A DNA stretch of 64,000 nt from Sphingobium lignivorans (GCF_014203955.1 NZ_JACHKA010000001.1:2139001-2203000), one strand, 5' to 3'; positions 19,274-29,162 are shown, numbered from the stretch's first letter. Numbers and translations are program-made. Notes: generated by a model not told the origin, from the sequence alone.

Positions 19274-19431
19274 GGGCCCGCCGGGGCCCGGCCCCGTCAC
19301 GGACCCGGAATTCTCCATATGGGACATCGGCAGGCCAGGGCAGCCGAAAGATCATGGTTAAACACCTTCAACCTTTGGCGCCCCACGCCTATCAGCCCCG
19401 CTGGATCTATTCTTGACGATGAGGAGGCTTC

Positions 19432-20637
19432 ATGCGTCGTTCCTTCAAAGCTATCGCTATGGCCATGCTGGCCGCCACGCTGGGTTCCCCGGCGCTCGCC
19501 GCCGGCGATGCCGCCGCGGGCCTCGAGGCCTTCTCCCAGTATAATCTGATCACGCTCGGGGACTGGACGACCAACAGCCATGTCGACGGCAAGGTGCTTG
19601 TCGGCGGCAATGCCAAGGGCGGCAACGGCGTGGTGGGCGCCGGTGGCGGCGGTGGCTCGAACACGCCCGTCGAAACGCCGACCATCGTCATCCGGGGCGA
19701 CAATCTCCTGTCCGGCCTTACGATCAACAATGGCTCCAATGGCGGCAGCCCGCTTGCCACCGGCCCGAGCGCGGTCATCGGCGGCAACAGTACGAGCGGC
19801 ACGCTCACGCTCAATGGCTCGAAGCAGACGCTGGTCGTCGGCGGCAATTTCTCGACCACCAACATGAACGTGACCACCGGGGACACGATCAGCGTCGGGC
19901 GCAACGTGAATGCCAGCATCGCCGCGAACAACGCGCCGTCCGTCCGCATCGGCGGCACGTACAATGGCAACGCCAATAGCGGCCATCCGCTGATCCAGGC
20001 GAGCCAGGGCATCGATTTCAACGCGAGCGACGTGGCTGCCCATACCGGCATCTTCACCACGCTGGGAGCCGATCTGGCAGCCCTGTCGTCCTCGCTGGCG
20101 AGCGTCTCGGTTCCCTCGAACCCGAGCAGCTATTCCATCGCCGGCAATCTGCTGACGCTCACCGGCGTGGCCGGGGACAATGGCTTCTCGGTCATTTCGC
20201 TCACCGCTGCGGAGCTGAACAGCATCGGCCAGATCAAATATGATTTCGCCGGCGTGGGCGCCGATCCCATCGTCATCAACGTGGACGGCAGCGCGGCAGT
20301 CAATCTCAATGCGAATTTCCTCGGCGGCGCGATGACGTTTGCCCAGCAGGTGGTCTGGAACTTCCTCGGCGAAGAAGTGACGTTCAGCGGCAGCCAGTTC
20401 GTCGGCTCCGTCCTTGCGCCGAACGCCCATCTCACGCTCGCCAGCAACAATATCGACGGGAACGTCGCCGTCGGCTCGTTCACCCAATATGGCGAAGTGC
20501 ATAATTACGGCTTCAACGGCAGCTTCCCGCCGCCGCCGGCGGTTCCGGAGCCCGCGACCTGGGCCATGCTGCTGGCCGGCTTCGGCCTCGTCGGCTCCGC
20601 GATGCGCGGCAAGAAGGCCCGGGCAGCGCTGGCCTGA
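19432..20637 (+). CDS. Choice-of-anchor A family protein with PEP-CTERM sorting signal
   Basis: The 401-residue secreted protein begins with a signal peptide (MRRSFKAIAMAMLAATLGSPALAAG). The Gly/Asn/Thr-rich body from GLEAFSQYNLITLGDW through the repeated VIGGNST/VVGGNFST units is typical of choice-of-anchor A domains. The C-terminus has VPEPATWAMLLAGFGLVGSAMRGKKAR: PEP motif, hydrophobic helix and basic tail, a signal processed by an exosortase/archaeosortase-type transpeptidase. Such proteins are tied to exopolysaccharide or biofilm matrix; a polysaccharide locus lies downstream. The exosortase itself is not in this window. Confidence 0.88.
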   Translation: MRRSFKAIAMAMLAATLGSPALAAGDAAAGLEAFSQYNLITLGDWTTNSHVDGKVLVGGNAKGGNGVVGAGGGGGSNTPVETPTIVIRGDNLLSGLTINNGSNGGSPLATGPSAVIGGNSTSGTLTLNGSKQTLVVGGNFSTTNMNVTTGDTISVGRNVNASIAANNAPSVRIGGTYNGNANSGHPLIQASQGIDFNASDVAAHTGIFTTLGADLAALSSSLASVSVPSNPSSYSIAGNLLTLTGVAGDNGFSVISLTAAELNSIGQIKYDFAGVGADPIVINVDGSAAVNLNANFLGGAMTFAQQVVWNFLGEEVTFSGSQFVGSVLAPNAHLTLASNNIDGNVAVGSFTQYGEVHNYGFNGSFPPPPAVPEPATWAMLLAGFGLVGSAMRGKKARAALA

Positions 20638-20675
20638 ACCGGCCCGGCCTTCCCGGCCGAAGCAGAGAAACATGG

Positions 20676-20711
20676 GGACGGCGCGGCATGGCCCGCGCCG
20701 TCCTTTTTGTT
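20676..20711 (+). terminator. Rho-independent terminator after the PEP-CTERM gene
   Basis: An 11-base-pair perfect stem (GGACGGCGCGG at 20676-20686 with CCGCGCCGTCC at 20693-20703) around a six-base loop is followed by TTTTTGTTT. It separates the PEP-CTERM gene from ilvB. Confidence 0.9.
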
Positions 20712-20804
20712 TGCCTGTCCGCGCCGCCATTCGCATGCCTGAACGATGCGCCATGATATGATTAAAGTGAGGCTCAAAACGTAATTTTGATACACTGTTT
20801 TTAC

Positions 20805-20833
20805 TTGACATGACATTTTATGATCCATAGTGG
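20805..20833 (+). promoter_or_regulatory. Candidate ilvB promoter
   Basis: A perfect TTGACA (20805-20810) sits in an unusually AT-rich stretch (about 20757-20830). With a 17-base spacer the -10 element would be TAGTGG (20828-20833), which is weak. Start site unproven. Confidence 0.4.
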
Positions 20834-20847
20834 CACCAGCCTTGCCA

Positions 20848-20872
20848 GCGCCATGGCTTTGGACCATGGCGC
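20848..20872 (+). promoter_or_regulatory. Hairpin in the ilvB leader
   Basis: A perfect nine-base-pair stem GCGCCATGG / CCATGGCGC encloses a seven-base loop, ending 27 bases before the ilvB GTG and 12 bases before its AAAGGA ribosome-binding site. No U tract follows, so it is not a simple terminator. It may be part of an attenuation-type or protein-binding leader; no obvious branched-chain-rich leader peptide was found. Confidence 0.45.
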
Positions 20873-20899
20873 GGCCATCATTTCAAAGGAGCATGTCCC

Positions 20900-22645
20900 G
20901 TGGCCGAGAAGAGCGGCGCCGAAATCCTGGTCCAGTGCCTGATCGACCTCGGGGTCGATACGGTCTTCGGCTATCCGGGCGGCGCTGTACTACCCATTTA
21001 CGATACCATCTTCGGTCATACGGCGATCAACCATGTGCTCGTCCGTCACGAGCAGGCGGCGGCGCACGCGGCGGAAGGCTATGCGCGTTCCACCGGCAAG
21101 CCGGGTGTCGTGCTGGTCACGTCGGGCCCGGGCGCGACGAATGCTATCACCGGGATCACCGATGCCCTGCTGGACTCGATCCCGATCGTGGTCATCACCG
21201 GGCAGGTCGCAACGCATCTCATCGGCACGGACGCTTTCCAGGAAGCCGATACGGTCGGCCTGACGCGCCATTGCACCAAGCATAATTATCTCGTGAAGGA
21301 TCCGGGCAATCTGGCCCGCGTGGTGCACGAGGCTTTCCATATCGCGACCTCGGGCCGTCCCGGCCCGGTCGTGATCGACATTCCCAAGGACGTGCAGGTC
21401 GCGACGGCGGCTTATGAAAAGCCGGTGCTGAACGCGCATCCAAGCTATCGCCCGCAAATCGAGCCCGACGCCTCGGTCATCGAGCAGACCGTCGATCTCA
21501 TCATGAAGGCGGAGCGACCGATCCTTTACACGGGCGGCGGCATCATCAACAGCGGACCCGGCGCGAGCCTCTCCCTGCGCGCCCTTGCCGAGCTCACCGG
21601 CGCGCCGGTCACCTCCACGCTGATGGGCCTGGGCGCTTTCCCGGCCTCCTCGCGGCAGTGGCTGGGGATGCTGGGCATGCACGGCACTTATGAAGCCAAC
21701 TGGGCCATGAACAAGGCCGACCTCATCCTGTGCCTCGGGGCGCGTTTCGACGATCGCGTGACTGGCCGGCTGGATGCCTTCGCGCCGCACAGCAAGAAGG
21801 TCCATGTCGACATCGATCGCAGCTCGATCAACAAGACCGTGCAGGTGGATGTGCCAGTGGTCGGCGATGTCGGCCGTGCGATCGAGGCGATCATGGCGGG
21901 GCTGAAGGCGCGCGGCTTCCAGCAGCCCGATCTCGCCGAATGGTGGGCCCGGATCGAAGGCTGGCGCGCGCGCAAGTCCCTCGATTATGTCGAGGGCGGG
22001 GACGAGATCATGCCCCAGCGCGCGATCGCCGAGCTTTTCCGTGCGACGCGCGACCGTGACGTCATCATCACTACCGAAGTCGGCCAACACCAGATGTGGG
22101 CGGCCCAGCATTTCCACTTCGACAGCCCCAACAAGTGGCTGACGTCCGGTGGTCTCGGCACCATGGGCTATGGCTTTCCCGCCGCGATCGGCGCGCAACT
22201 GGGCAATCCCGATGCGCTCGTGATCGACATCGCCGGCGACGCCTCGATCCAGATGAACATCCAGGAACTCGGCACCGCGATCCAGTATCGCCTGCCGGTG
22301 AAGATCTTCATCCTGAACAACGAATATATGGGCATGGTGCGCCAGTGGCAGGAACTCACTTATGAGAGCCGCTACTCGCACAGCTATTCCGACAGCCTGC
22401 CCGATTTCGTGAAGCTGGCCGAAGCCTATGGCGCCACGGGCATCCGCATCGAGACACCGGACCAGCTCGTGCCGGGCATCCGGGCGATGATCGACACGCC
22501 CGGCCCGGTGATCGTCGATTGCCGTGTGGCGAAGCTTTCCAACTGCTTCCCGATGATTCCATCGGGTGCGGCGCACATCGACATGCTGCTCGATCCCAGC
22601 CAGGTCTCGGGCACCATGGACGACGAGGCCAAGGCCTTGGTCTGA
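20900..22645 (+). CDS. ilvB: Acetolactate synthase large (catalytic) subunit
   Basis: The enzyme condenses two pyruvates, or pyruvate and 2-oxobutyrate, in valine/leucine/isoleucine synthesis, using thiamine diphosphate, Mg and FAD. The 581-residue protein has the catalytic Glu51 in LVRHEQAAAHAAEGYAR, the ThDP-binding region from IAGDASIQMNIQELG to ILNNEYMGMVRQWQ, and AFQEADTVGLTRHCTKHN. The GTG start at 20900 is set by AAAGGA nine bases upstream and by MAEKSGAEIL, where the family begins. Its stop overlaps the start of a small unknown gene placed before ilvN. Confidence 0.96.
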   Translation: MAEKSGAEILVQCLIDLGVDTVFGYPGGAVLPIYDTIFGHTAINHVLVRHEQAAAHAAEGYARSTGKPGVVLVTSGPGATNAITGITDALLDSIPIVVITGQVATHLIGTDAFQEADTVGLTRHCTKHNYLVKDPGNLARVVHEAFHIATSGRPGPVVIDIPKDVQVATAAYEKPVLNAHPSYRPQIEPDASVIEQTVDLIMKAERPILYTGGGIINSGPGASLSLRALAELTGAPVTSTLMGLGAFPASSRQWLGMLGMHGTYEANWAMNKADLILCLGARFDDRVTGRLDAFAPHSKKVHVDIDRSSINKTVQVDVPVVGDVGRAIEAIMAGLKARGFQQPDLAEWWARIEGWRARKSLDYVEGGDEIMPQRAIAELFRATRDRDVIITTEVGQHQMWAAQHFHFDSPNKWLTSGGLGTMGYGFPAAIGAQLGNPDALVIDIAGDASIQMNIQELGTAIQYRLPVKIFILNNEYMGMVRQWQELTYESRYSHSYSDSLPDFVKLAEAYGATGIRIETPDQLVPGIRAMIDTPGPVIVDCRVAKLSNCFPMIPSGAAHIDMLLDPSQVSGTMDDEAKALV

Positions 22646-22995
22646 TGGGCGAGCCGGTCCGCTTCCGCCTCCATGTCAGCGAGCCGTTCGATTTCGAGCG
22701 GTGGAACGAGAGTGCCGACCTGTTCGGCACCACGCCGGACTGCGAGGACGAGGAAGCGGACGAGTGGGTGATCGATCTGGAAAGTAGCTTCTGCTTCAAC
22801 GAGAAGGACTACAGGGTCGTGCTGGTGGCACCGCGCTATGTGGGGGAGCGCCTGACGCGCGTCTTCGACAGCATCGTGGGACAGCCCGTGCGCATTGCCC
22901 ACAGAACGATGGACGGCTGGCATTTTTCGATGGCGGGCATGCTCTCGCTGGCGCCTCCCGCGCCGGATGAAGCCCCCGCCTCCACGGATTTTTGA
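22645..22995 (+). CDS. Unknown small protein between ilvB and ilvN
   Basis: The ATG shares one base with the ilvB stop (TGATG), and the gene ends 15 bases before ilvN, so it looks translated with them. The 116-residue product has an acidic middle (TTPDCEDEEADEWVIDLESS), predicted alternating strands (VRFRLHVSEPFDFERW, DYRVVLVAPRYVGERL, HRTMDGWHFSMAGML) and no signal peptide. I do not recognise a family. Codon use looks like its neighbours. It may modulate the synthase, but only its position suggests that. Confidence 0.75.
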   Translation: MGEPVRFRLHVSEPFDFERWNESADLFGTTPDCEDEEADEWVIDLESSFCFNEKDYRVVLVAPRYVGERLTRVFDSIVGQPVRIAHRTMDGWHFSMAGMLSLAPPAPDEAPASTDF

Positions 22996-23010
22996 CAAGG
23001 ACTTCAACAG

Positions 23011-23523
23011 ATGCACATCCGGCAGGAAGACAGCGAGCGACACGTGCTCTCCGTCATGGTCGACAATGAGGCCGGTATCCTCTCGCGGATTTCGGGCCTC
23101 TTTTCCGCGCGTGGCTACAATATCGAGAGCCTCACCGTCGCCGACGTGAGCGAGGACCACAAGATCAGCCGGGTCACCATCGTGACCAACGGCCCGCCTC
23201 GCGTGATCGACCAGATCATCGCGCAGCTCGAGCGGCTCGTGCCGGTCCACCAGGTCACCGACCTGACCGAGATCGGCCCCTTCGTCGAGCGCGAGTTGGC
23301 GCTGGTCAAGGTCGCCGGCACTGGCGATGCCCGCATCGAGGCACTGCGGCTGGCGGACGTGTTCCGCGCGAAGGTCGTCGACACGACGCTCGACAGCTTC
23401 GTGTTCGAAATCACCGGGCCGACCAGCAAGGTCGACACCTTCGTGGGCCTCATGCGCGAGCTGGGGCTGGTCGAGGTCGGGCGGACCGGCGTGGTTGGCA
23501 TGCTGCGCGGTCTGGCGGCCTGA
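23011..23523 (+). CDS. ilvN: Acetolactate synthase small (regulatory) subunit
   Basis: IlvN binds the large subunit, raises its activity and mediates feedback inhibition by valine. The 170-residue protein begins with the ACT domain ERHVLSVMVDNEAGILSRISG-type sequence, continues with RGYNIESLTVADVSED, and has the C-terminal IVDTTLDSFVFEITG-like region. An AGGACTTC-like ribosome-binding site precedes the ATG. Confidence 0.95.
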   Translation: MHIRQEDSERHVLSVMVDNEAGILSRISGLFSARGYNIESLTVADVSEDHKISRVTIVTNGPPRVIDQIIAQLERLVPVHQVTDLTEIGPFVERELALVKVAGTGDARIEALRLADVFRAKVVDTTLDSFVFEITGPTSKVDTFVGLMRELGLVEVGRTGVVGMLRGLAA

Positions 23524-23540
23524 ACGGGGCCAAGTTCCAT

Positions 23541-23605
23541 GGCGCCGCCGCAAGGCCGGCGGTGCTTCCATCACATACGTGCTGAAACAGGTTCAGCATG
23601 ACGAT
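23541..23605. repeat. REP-like hairpins between ilvN and ilvC
   Basis: Two hairpins stand side by side in the ilvN-ilvC gap: a GC-rich one near 23545-23565 and a stem TGCTGAA / TTCAGCA (23580-23598, loop ACAGG), followed by TGACGA. The second looks like a short palindromic repeat family common in sphingomonads (GCTGAA...TTCAGCATGACG). It could tune mRNA stability between the genes. Confidence 0.5.
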
Positions 23606-23609
23606 CTGA

Positions 23610-24647
<1,038 letters not shown>

Positions 24648-24723
24648 TCTTCCGAGTCCGGCCGCGCTTTCGGTGGAAGCCGCCGGTTGACGAGGCCATC
24701 GAGGTCCGTGCAGGGGACGCGCC

Positions 24724-25845
24724 ATGCGGCCCCTGCACATCCTCATTCCCTTTCCCGATTTCCACGGCGGCGGGCTCGAAGCCGTCGCGCTGCGCCTCGC
24801 CGAACGCTGGCGCGCAAGCGGACACAAAGTCACGATCCTTGTTGGGGCGAGCGACGGACCGATGCGCGGCCGGGTGCCCGCAGGCGTCGATGTGCGCATC
24901 CTCGAGCCGGAGCGACCCCGTGCCGCCTTTTCCGGCCTTTCGCTCGGACGTTACTTGGCGGAGCCCGCGCGCGGTCTCTCGCCCGATCTGATCTTCATTC
25001 CGGGCAATCATCACCTGCTTGCCCGTCCGCTCCGCGCGGCCCTGCCCGGCACACCGATCGTCGCAAAGATCAGCAATCCCTTGCTGATGCCACCGCTGTC
25101 GGATCCGCGCCTCACCTGGCTGGCACGGCCTGCGCTGCGCATCGCGACCTCCGGCATCGACTGGTTCGTGGCGCTTTCGCACGGACTTGCCGAGGAAGCG
25201 CGCTTCCAGCTCGGCCATGACCGAGTGAGCACTATCCTCAATCCGAATGTCGACGATGTTCCGCTGACGCATTTCCTCTTCCGCCCGCCCCTCGCCGCAT
25301 CTGAGACGTTGACGATCGCGCTCGTCGGGCGGCTGGAGCCACAGAAGGATATTCCGCTCGCGCTGCGGACAGTGCAACGCGTCGCCGCCCGGCGCCCCGT
25401 GCATCTCCATGTCTATGGCGATGGCGGCGAACGCGCACGGATCGAGGCGCTTATCGCGCGGCTGGGCCTGCAGGAAACGGTCACCCTCGCCGGCTATACG
25501 GACAATGTGAAAGGCGCACTGGCCTCCGCGCGCCTTCTGCTCGTCACCTCCCGTTTCGAGGGCGTGCCAGGGGTCGTGCCGGAAGCGACCGCACTCGGCC
25601 TTCCCGTGATCACCACGCCCTGCTCCCACTTCGTGCGCGAGTTCCTGAAGAACGAGAGCCTTGGCCGTGTCGTGGAGGAGGGCACGCCGGATGCGCTTGC
25701 CGCGGCGATCCTGCGTCAGGCGGCCATTGCCGGCCCGGATGCTGCGCTGGCCGCGCAGGCGCTGGAGCCGCTCCGGCAAAGCACGTCTGCGGGGCACTAT
25801 CTCGATCTCTTCGAACGGCTTCTCCGGGAGCGGGAAGCATTGTGA
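24724..25845 (+). CDS. Glycosyltransferase family 4-like protein
   Basis: The 373-residue protein has the GT-B two-lobed layout: N-terminal FPDFHGGGLEAVALRLAERW with the glycine-rich acceptor-side motif, and C-terminal ALVGRLEPQKDIPLALR, HVYGDGGERARIEAL and the SRFEGVPGVVPEATALGLPVI nucleotide-sugar-binding stretch with the conserved E-x7-E-like acids. It probably transfers a sugar to a lipid-linked or nascent glycan. It is alone on the plus strand, 76 bases after ilvC, and may work with the polysaccharide genes from 26.6 kb on. Confidence 0.85.
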   Translation: MRPLHILIPFPDFHGGGLEAVALRLAERWRASGHKVTILVGASDGPMRGRVPAGVDVRILEPERPRAAFSGLSLGRYLAEPARGLSPDLIFIPGNHHLLARPLRAALPGTPIVAKISNPLLMPPLSDPRLTWLARPALRIATSGIDWFVALSHGLAEEARFQLGHDRVSTILNPNVDDVPLTHFLFRPPLAASETLTIALVGRLEPQKDIPLALRTVQRVAARRPVHLHVYGDGGERARIEALIARLGLQETVTLAGYTDNVKGALASARLLLVTSRFEGVPGVVPEATALGLPVITTPCSHFVREFLKNESLGRVVEEGTPDALAAAILRQAAIAGPDAALAAQALEPLRQSTSAGHYLDLFERLLREREAL

Positions 25846-25940
25846 CAAAGCAATCAAAGGGATGACATCTCGCCGATGCCCTTTATGCTTGACGCATCGC
25901 CGTGATGAAAACCGGCAGAAACGAATAGGAGACATGAACC

Positions 25941-26558
25941 ATGCGCCTCATTCACGCCGCCCTCCCCGCCCTGCTGCTCACCGGCATTGCCGGGGCCCTC
26001 ATCGCGCAGCCCGGCAAGCCGGACCCCGCCGCCATTTCCGGTGGCACCTACAAGGCGGATGCCGGCCACACGCTGGTGAAGTGGGAAGTCGATCATCTCG
26101 GCTTCACGCCCTATTTCGGCATCTTTGGCGATGTCACCGGCACGCTGCAATTCGACCCCAAGAATCCCGGCGCCGCCAAGGTCGACGTGACCATTCCCGT
26201 CTCCAAGGTGACGACCGCCAGCACTGGCCTCACCGCGCATCTCCTCAAGCCGGCGGAGGGTGGCAAGCCCGCCGACTTCTTCGGCGCCAGCCCGGCCGAC
26301 GCACGGTTCGTTTCCACCAATGTCGCGGTGGATGGTCAGAGCGCCACCATCACCGGCAACCTGACGCTCAACGGTGTCACCAAGCCCGTCACCCTTGCCG
26401 CCAAATTCTATGGCGCGGGCATGGGCATGGGGAACAAGGAGAATGTCGGCTTCACGGCGACCGGCGCCATCAAGCGCAGCGAGTTCGGCATGAAGTTCCT
26501 CGTCCCCATGGTGAGCGATGACGTGAAGCTCGAGATCGTCGCTGCCTTCGTGAAGTGA
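25941..26558 (+). CDS. YceI family periplasmic protein
   Basis: The 205-residue protein has a signal peptide (MRLIHAALPALLLTGIAGALIAQ) and the YceI lipocalin-like barrel: YKADAGHTLVKWEVDHLGFTP, the GDVTGTLQFDPKNP strand, FVSTNVAVDGQSATITGNLTLNG and KRSEFGMKF. YceI proteins bind isoprenoid-type hydrophobic ligands in the periplasm. It has its own AGGAGA-like site and appears monocistronic. Confidence 0.9.
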   Translation: MRLIHAALPALLLTGIAGALIAQPGKPDPAAISGGTYKADAGHTLVKWEVDHLGFTPYFGIFGDVTGTLQFDPKNPGAAKVDVTIPVSKVTTASTGLTAHLLKPAEGGKPADFFGASPADARFVSTNVAVDGQSATITGNLTLNGVTKPVTLAAKFYGAGMGMGNKENVGFTATGAIKRSEFGMKFLVPMVSDDVKLEIVAAFVK

Positions 26559-26564
26559 TCGCCC

Positions 26565-26600
26565 CGGAGCGCCGGTCTTCGATGCGGAGACGGCGCTCCG
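26565..26600. terminator. Convergent intergenic hairpin
   Basis: A perfect ten-base-pair stem CGGAGCGCCG / CGGCGCTCCG with a 16-base loop lies between the convergent YceI and glycosyltransferase genes. There is no U tract on either strand, so intrinsic termination is uncertain. Confidence 0.45.
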
Positions 26601-26644
26601 CGGTTCCGAGGCTCCCTATCCGGGCTGCCTGAGCGGACAATCGC

Positions 26645-28405
26645 CTATCGCGTGGCGCCGGCCGGCCCGTCGATGACCGGGCGACCGCAACCGATCCCGT
26701 CGAGAAGTGCGCGGCGCTGTTCGATCTGCTCGCTTCCCCGGAAATAAGGGGAGACGGGATGCACCCCTAGTGTTCCGAACTGCGCCCGGTCCATGATCGC
26801 GACGCTGCGCCCGGCGCAAAGCGTGCGAATCTGCGCGCCGCTCAGCATCTGCAGCGCCATCACCGCCGGCCGGGCGAGCCGCCCCTCGTCGAACCGCACG
26901 AGGTCGGTCATGTAGTAGCCGCCGCGCATGTCGACCAGCACCACATCGGCATCGCTGTCGCGGATCGCCGCCATCGTGCGCGCATAGCCCCGCAGATAGC
27001 GCTCCGTATCCTGCAGGAGCCATGCGCCCGAGACCAGAGCGACGGCACAGGATGCCGCGACCAGCACCATTTGCCGCGCGCCCGCCGGCATCACGGCGCG
27101 CCAGCCGAGCCCGGCGAGCAGGCACAGGGCGCCGATCTGCCCGTGCATGTAACGGAAGCCCCAGCCATAGCCCTGATAAAGCGCCAGCCCCATCCCCGCG
27201 ACCGCGCCAAGGGCGAGCGGCACGGTAATCGGCACGGAACGCCTCAGTCCACGCCAGCGCACGCCGACCAAGGCGAGTCCCGCCAGCGGCAGGAGGAGGG
27301 GATTGTTCCACGCAATGAGCCGCGCATTGTTCAGCAGCGGCTGCCAGCTGTCGAGCCGGCCGAACAGGCTCGCGATCTTGTCGGTGATGCCATTGGTGCG
27401 ATGGACGTCGCTCGGTGGCGGGGCGCCGACCAGATCGACCAGCACCATCGGCCAGAGCCGCGCCCACAGGATCATCATCGCCAGCATCGCCAGCGCATGG
27501 AAGGCCGCCGCGTCCCAGCGCCGGTTCGCGGCCATCCACAGGATGAAGGGACCGATGAACAGCAGCGGGAAATGCCACTGGTGAAGCCCTGCCGCCAGCA
27601 ACGCAACGAGCGCGGCGAGGCCGTGCCCCAGCCTGTCACCGCGCAGGACGAGGGCCAGCCAGACCATGTTGAAGGCGAAATGGCTGGTCATCGCATAAGG
27701 TGTCATCGCCGTCGCGATCAGCTGGGTGGAGCTGAGTGCCATCGCCATGGTCACCAGCACCGCGTCCCGGCGCTCGGGCATCAGCTTGCGGGCGATGTGC
27801 CAGAGCGCCACGAGGCCCGCGCCGAGGACCGCCGGCGCCGCGAGATCGGCATTGCCAAGCCGGATGAACAGCGCGCGGATGGCGGCATGGACCGGCAGAT
27901 AGATCGAGGTCCAGTGCGTATCCGCGCCATAAGGGCTGTAGAATTCCGGCATCATCGCGCGGCGGAACGGCAGCCATTCCGGCGGGATCGGCCAGCCGAT
28001 CCGGCCGTGCGCGATATAAGCGCCAGCCAGCTCGACCATCACTTCGTCACGCGAGGGGCTGTAGCCGTGGAAGACCAGCGAGCGACCCAGCCAGCTCAGC
28101 ACCACCGCGAGAAAGATGCCGAGCCCGATCGTCCAGCCCGGCAGGGGCGCAGGGCGCCCGGCCGGAGCCGCCCGCAAGTGCCAGGCCCAGCCTGCCATGG
28201 CTGCGAGCGCCAGCGCCTGGGCGTCGAGCACCCACATGTCCTGCCGGGCGAAGAAATACTCGGCGAGCCCGCGCGCCCGGCGTCCCTCGATATGCCAGGC
28301 CCAGCCGGCATAAGAGAACGCCAGCGCCAGCACCGCGCCGGTCAGCAAAGCGATGGCCAGTGCGCGCGGACGCGCCGCCGAGACTACCTCAGACGAGGGG
28401 AACAT
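26645..28405 (-). CDS. Polytopic membrane glycosyltransferase-like protein (GT39/ArnT-like)
   Basis: From the ATG at 28405 the protein has 586 residues with about twelve hydrophobic helices. An early loop has HGYSPSRDEVMVELAGAY, with the charged residues placed as in the first extracytoplasmic loop of GT-C (dolichyl-phosphate-mannose or ArnT-like) transferases, and a C-terminal soluble part (DADVVLVDMRGGYYMTDL...). GT-C enzymes use polyprenyl-linked sugars outside the membrane. It could also serve as the polymerase of the locus, since no other Wzy candidate is seen. It overlaps the FkbM gene by 17 bases. The open frame upstream to 28528 is a shadow of that gene. Confidence 0.65.
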   Translation of the reverse strand: MFPSSEVVSAARPRALAIALLTGAVLALAFSYAGWAWHIEGRRARGLAEYFFARQDMWVLDAQALALAAMAGWAWHLRAAPAGRPAPLPGWTIGLGIFLAVVLSWLGRSLVFHGYSPSRDEVMVELAGAYIAHGRIGWPIPPEWLPFRRAMMPEFYSPYGADTHWTSIYLPVHAAIRALFIRLGNADLAAPAVLGAGLVALWHIARKLMPERRDAVLVTMAMALSSTQLIATAMTPYAMTSHFAFNMVWLALVLRGDRLGHGLAALVALLAAGLHQWHFPLLFIGPFILWMAANRRWDAAAFHALAMLAMMILWARLWPMVLVDLVGAPPPSDVHRTNGITDKIASLFGRLDSWQPLLNNARLIAWNNPLLLPLAGLALVGVRWRGLRRSVPITVPLALGAVAGMGLALYQGYGWGFRYMHGQIGALCLLAGLGWRAVMPAGARQMVLVAASCAVALVSGAWLLQDTERYLRGYARTMAAIRDSDADVVLVDMRGGYYMTDLVRFDEGRLARPAVMALQMLSGAQIRTLCAGRSVAIMDRAQFGTLGVHPVSPYFRGSEQIEQRRALLDGIGCGRPVIDGPAGATR

Positions 28406-29162
28406 TGCCGTCCCGCGCCAGCGCCGCGCGCACGAACAGCCCGTCCAGCTCGACGAGCAGCGGGAAATGCCCTTTGTTGTTGACGAACATTGCATTGGGC
28501 ACGAAACCTGCGTCCGCCAGCAGGGCAATCATGGCCCGGTAGTCCGTCGCGCCCTCATAGAGCGGACGGACCGCGAGCTCCGTCTGCACGCCGCTCATGC
28601 GCCCCAGCACCCCGGCCGCGCCGGCCATGACGACCGCATCATGCCCCTGCGTATCCATCTTGAGCAGGATCGCCCCGGCATCGCGAGCGCCCGGCAGGTC
28701 CGGCAGGATGGTCTCCAGCCGCGCGCATGGCACGCGCACGCTGCGCGCCACGCGGTTGCGCTCGGCAAAGATCGGTTCGAGCCCCGCATCGGGCGCATTC
28801 AGCGAACTGAACTGGTCCGCCGCCATGATGTTGAAGCTGGCTTTCCCGTCCCGGTCGGACAGGGCGATGTTGTGGACATGCCAGCGCGGGTCGCGCCGCG
28901 CGGTGTCTTCAAGCGCCGCGAAAACCGTGGGGTTTGGCTCGAAGGAGAGGATCGTCCCGCCGAAGCCCACGTCGCGCCGCAACATCGTCGCATATTGCCC
29001 CGCATTGGCGCCGACATCGATCACGCAGTCGATCCCGAAATGCGTGATGAAGCGCCGCAGCGCGACGATCTCGCCATATTGGTGCTGGCGTCCGGCAAGG
29101 CCGAGGCGGACCGCGAGCCAGCGATCGCGCAGTTCCCGGCGATATCGCGCGAGGCGGCTCAT
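28389..29162 (-). CDS. FkbM family methyltransferase
   Basis: The 257-residue protein has the SAM-binding motif FGIDCVIDVGANAGQYATMLR, the LSFEPNPTVFAALE loop, NIALSDRDGKASFNI and ILLKMDTQGHDAVVMAG, all characteristic of FkbM-type O-methyltransferases. In polysaccharide loci these methylate sugar hydroxyls. It is translationally coupled to the preceding glycosyltransferase by an ATGA overlap and to the following membrane protein by a 17-base overlap. Confidence 0.9.
   Translation of the reverse strand: MSRLARYRRELRDRWLAVRLGLAGRQHQYGEIVALRRFITHFGIDCVIDVGANAGQYATMLRRDVGFGGTILSFEPNPTVFAALEDTARRDPRWHVHNIALSDRDGKASFNIMAADQFSSLNAPDAGLEPIFAERNRVARSVRVPCARLETILPDLPGARDAGAILLKMDTQGHDAVVMAGAAGVLGRMSGVQTELAVRPLYEGATDYRAMIALLADAGFVPNAMFVNNKGHFPLLVELDGLFVRAALARDGNVPLV

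Noticed and set aside
20819..20824. TATGAT as the ilvB -10 box
   Set aside because: Only eight bases separate it from TTGACA and no better -35 fits; the weaker TAGTGG at the right spacing was preferred.
20990..22576. 528-codon minus-strand frame over ilvB
   Set aside because: Shadow of a fully motif-supported acetolactate synthase.
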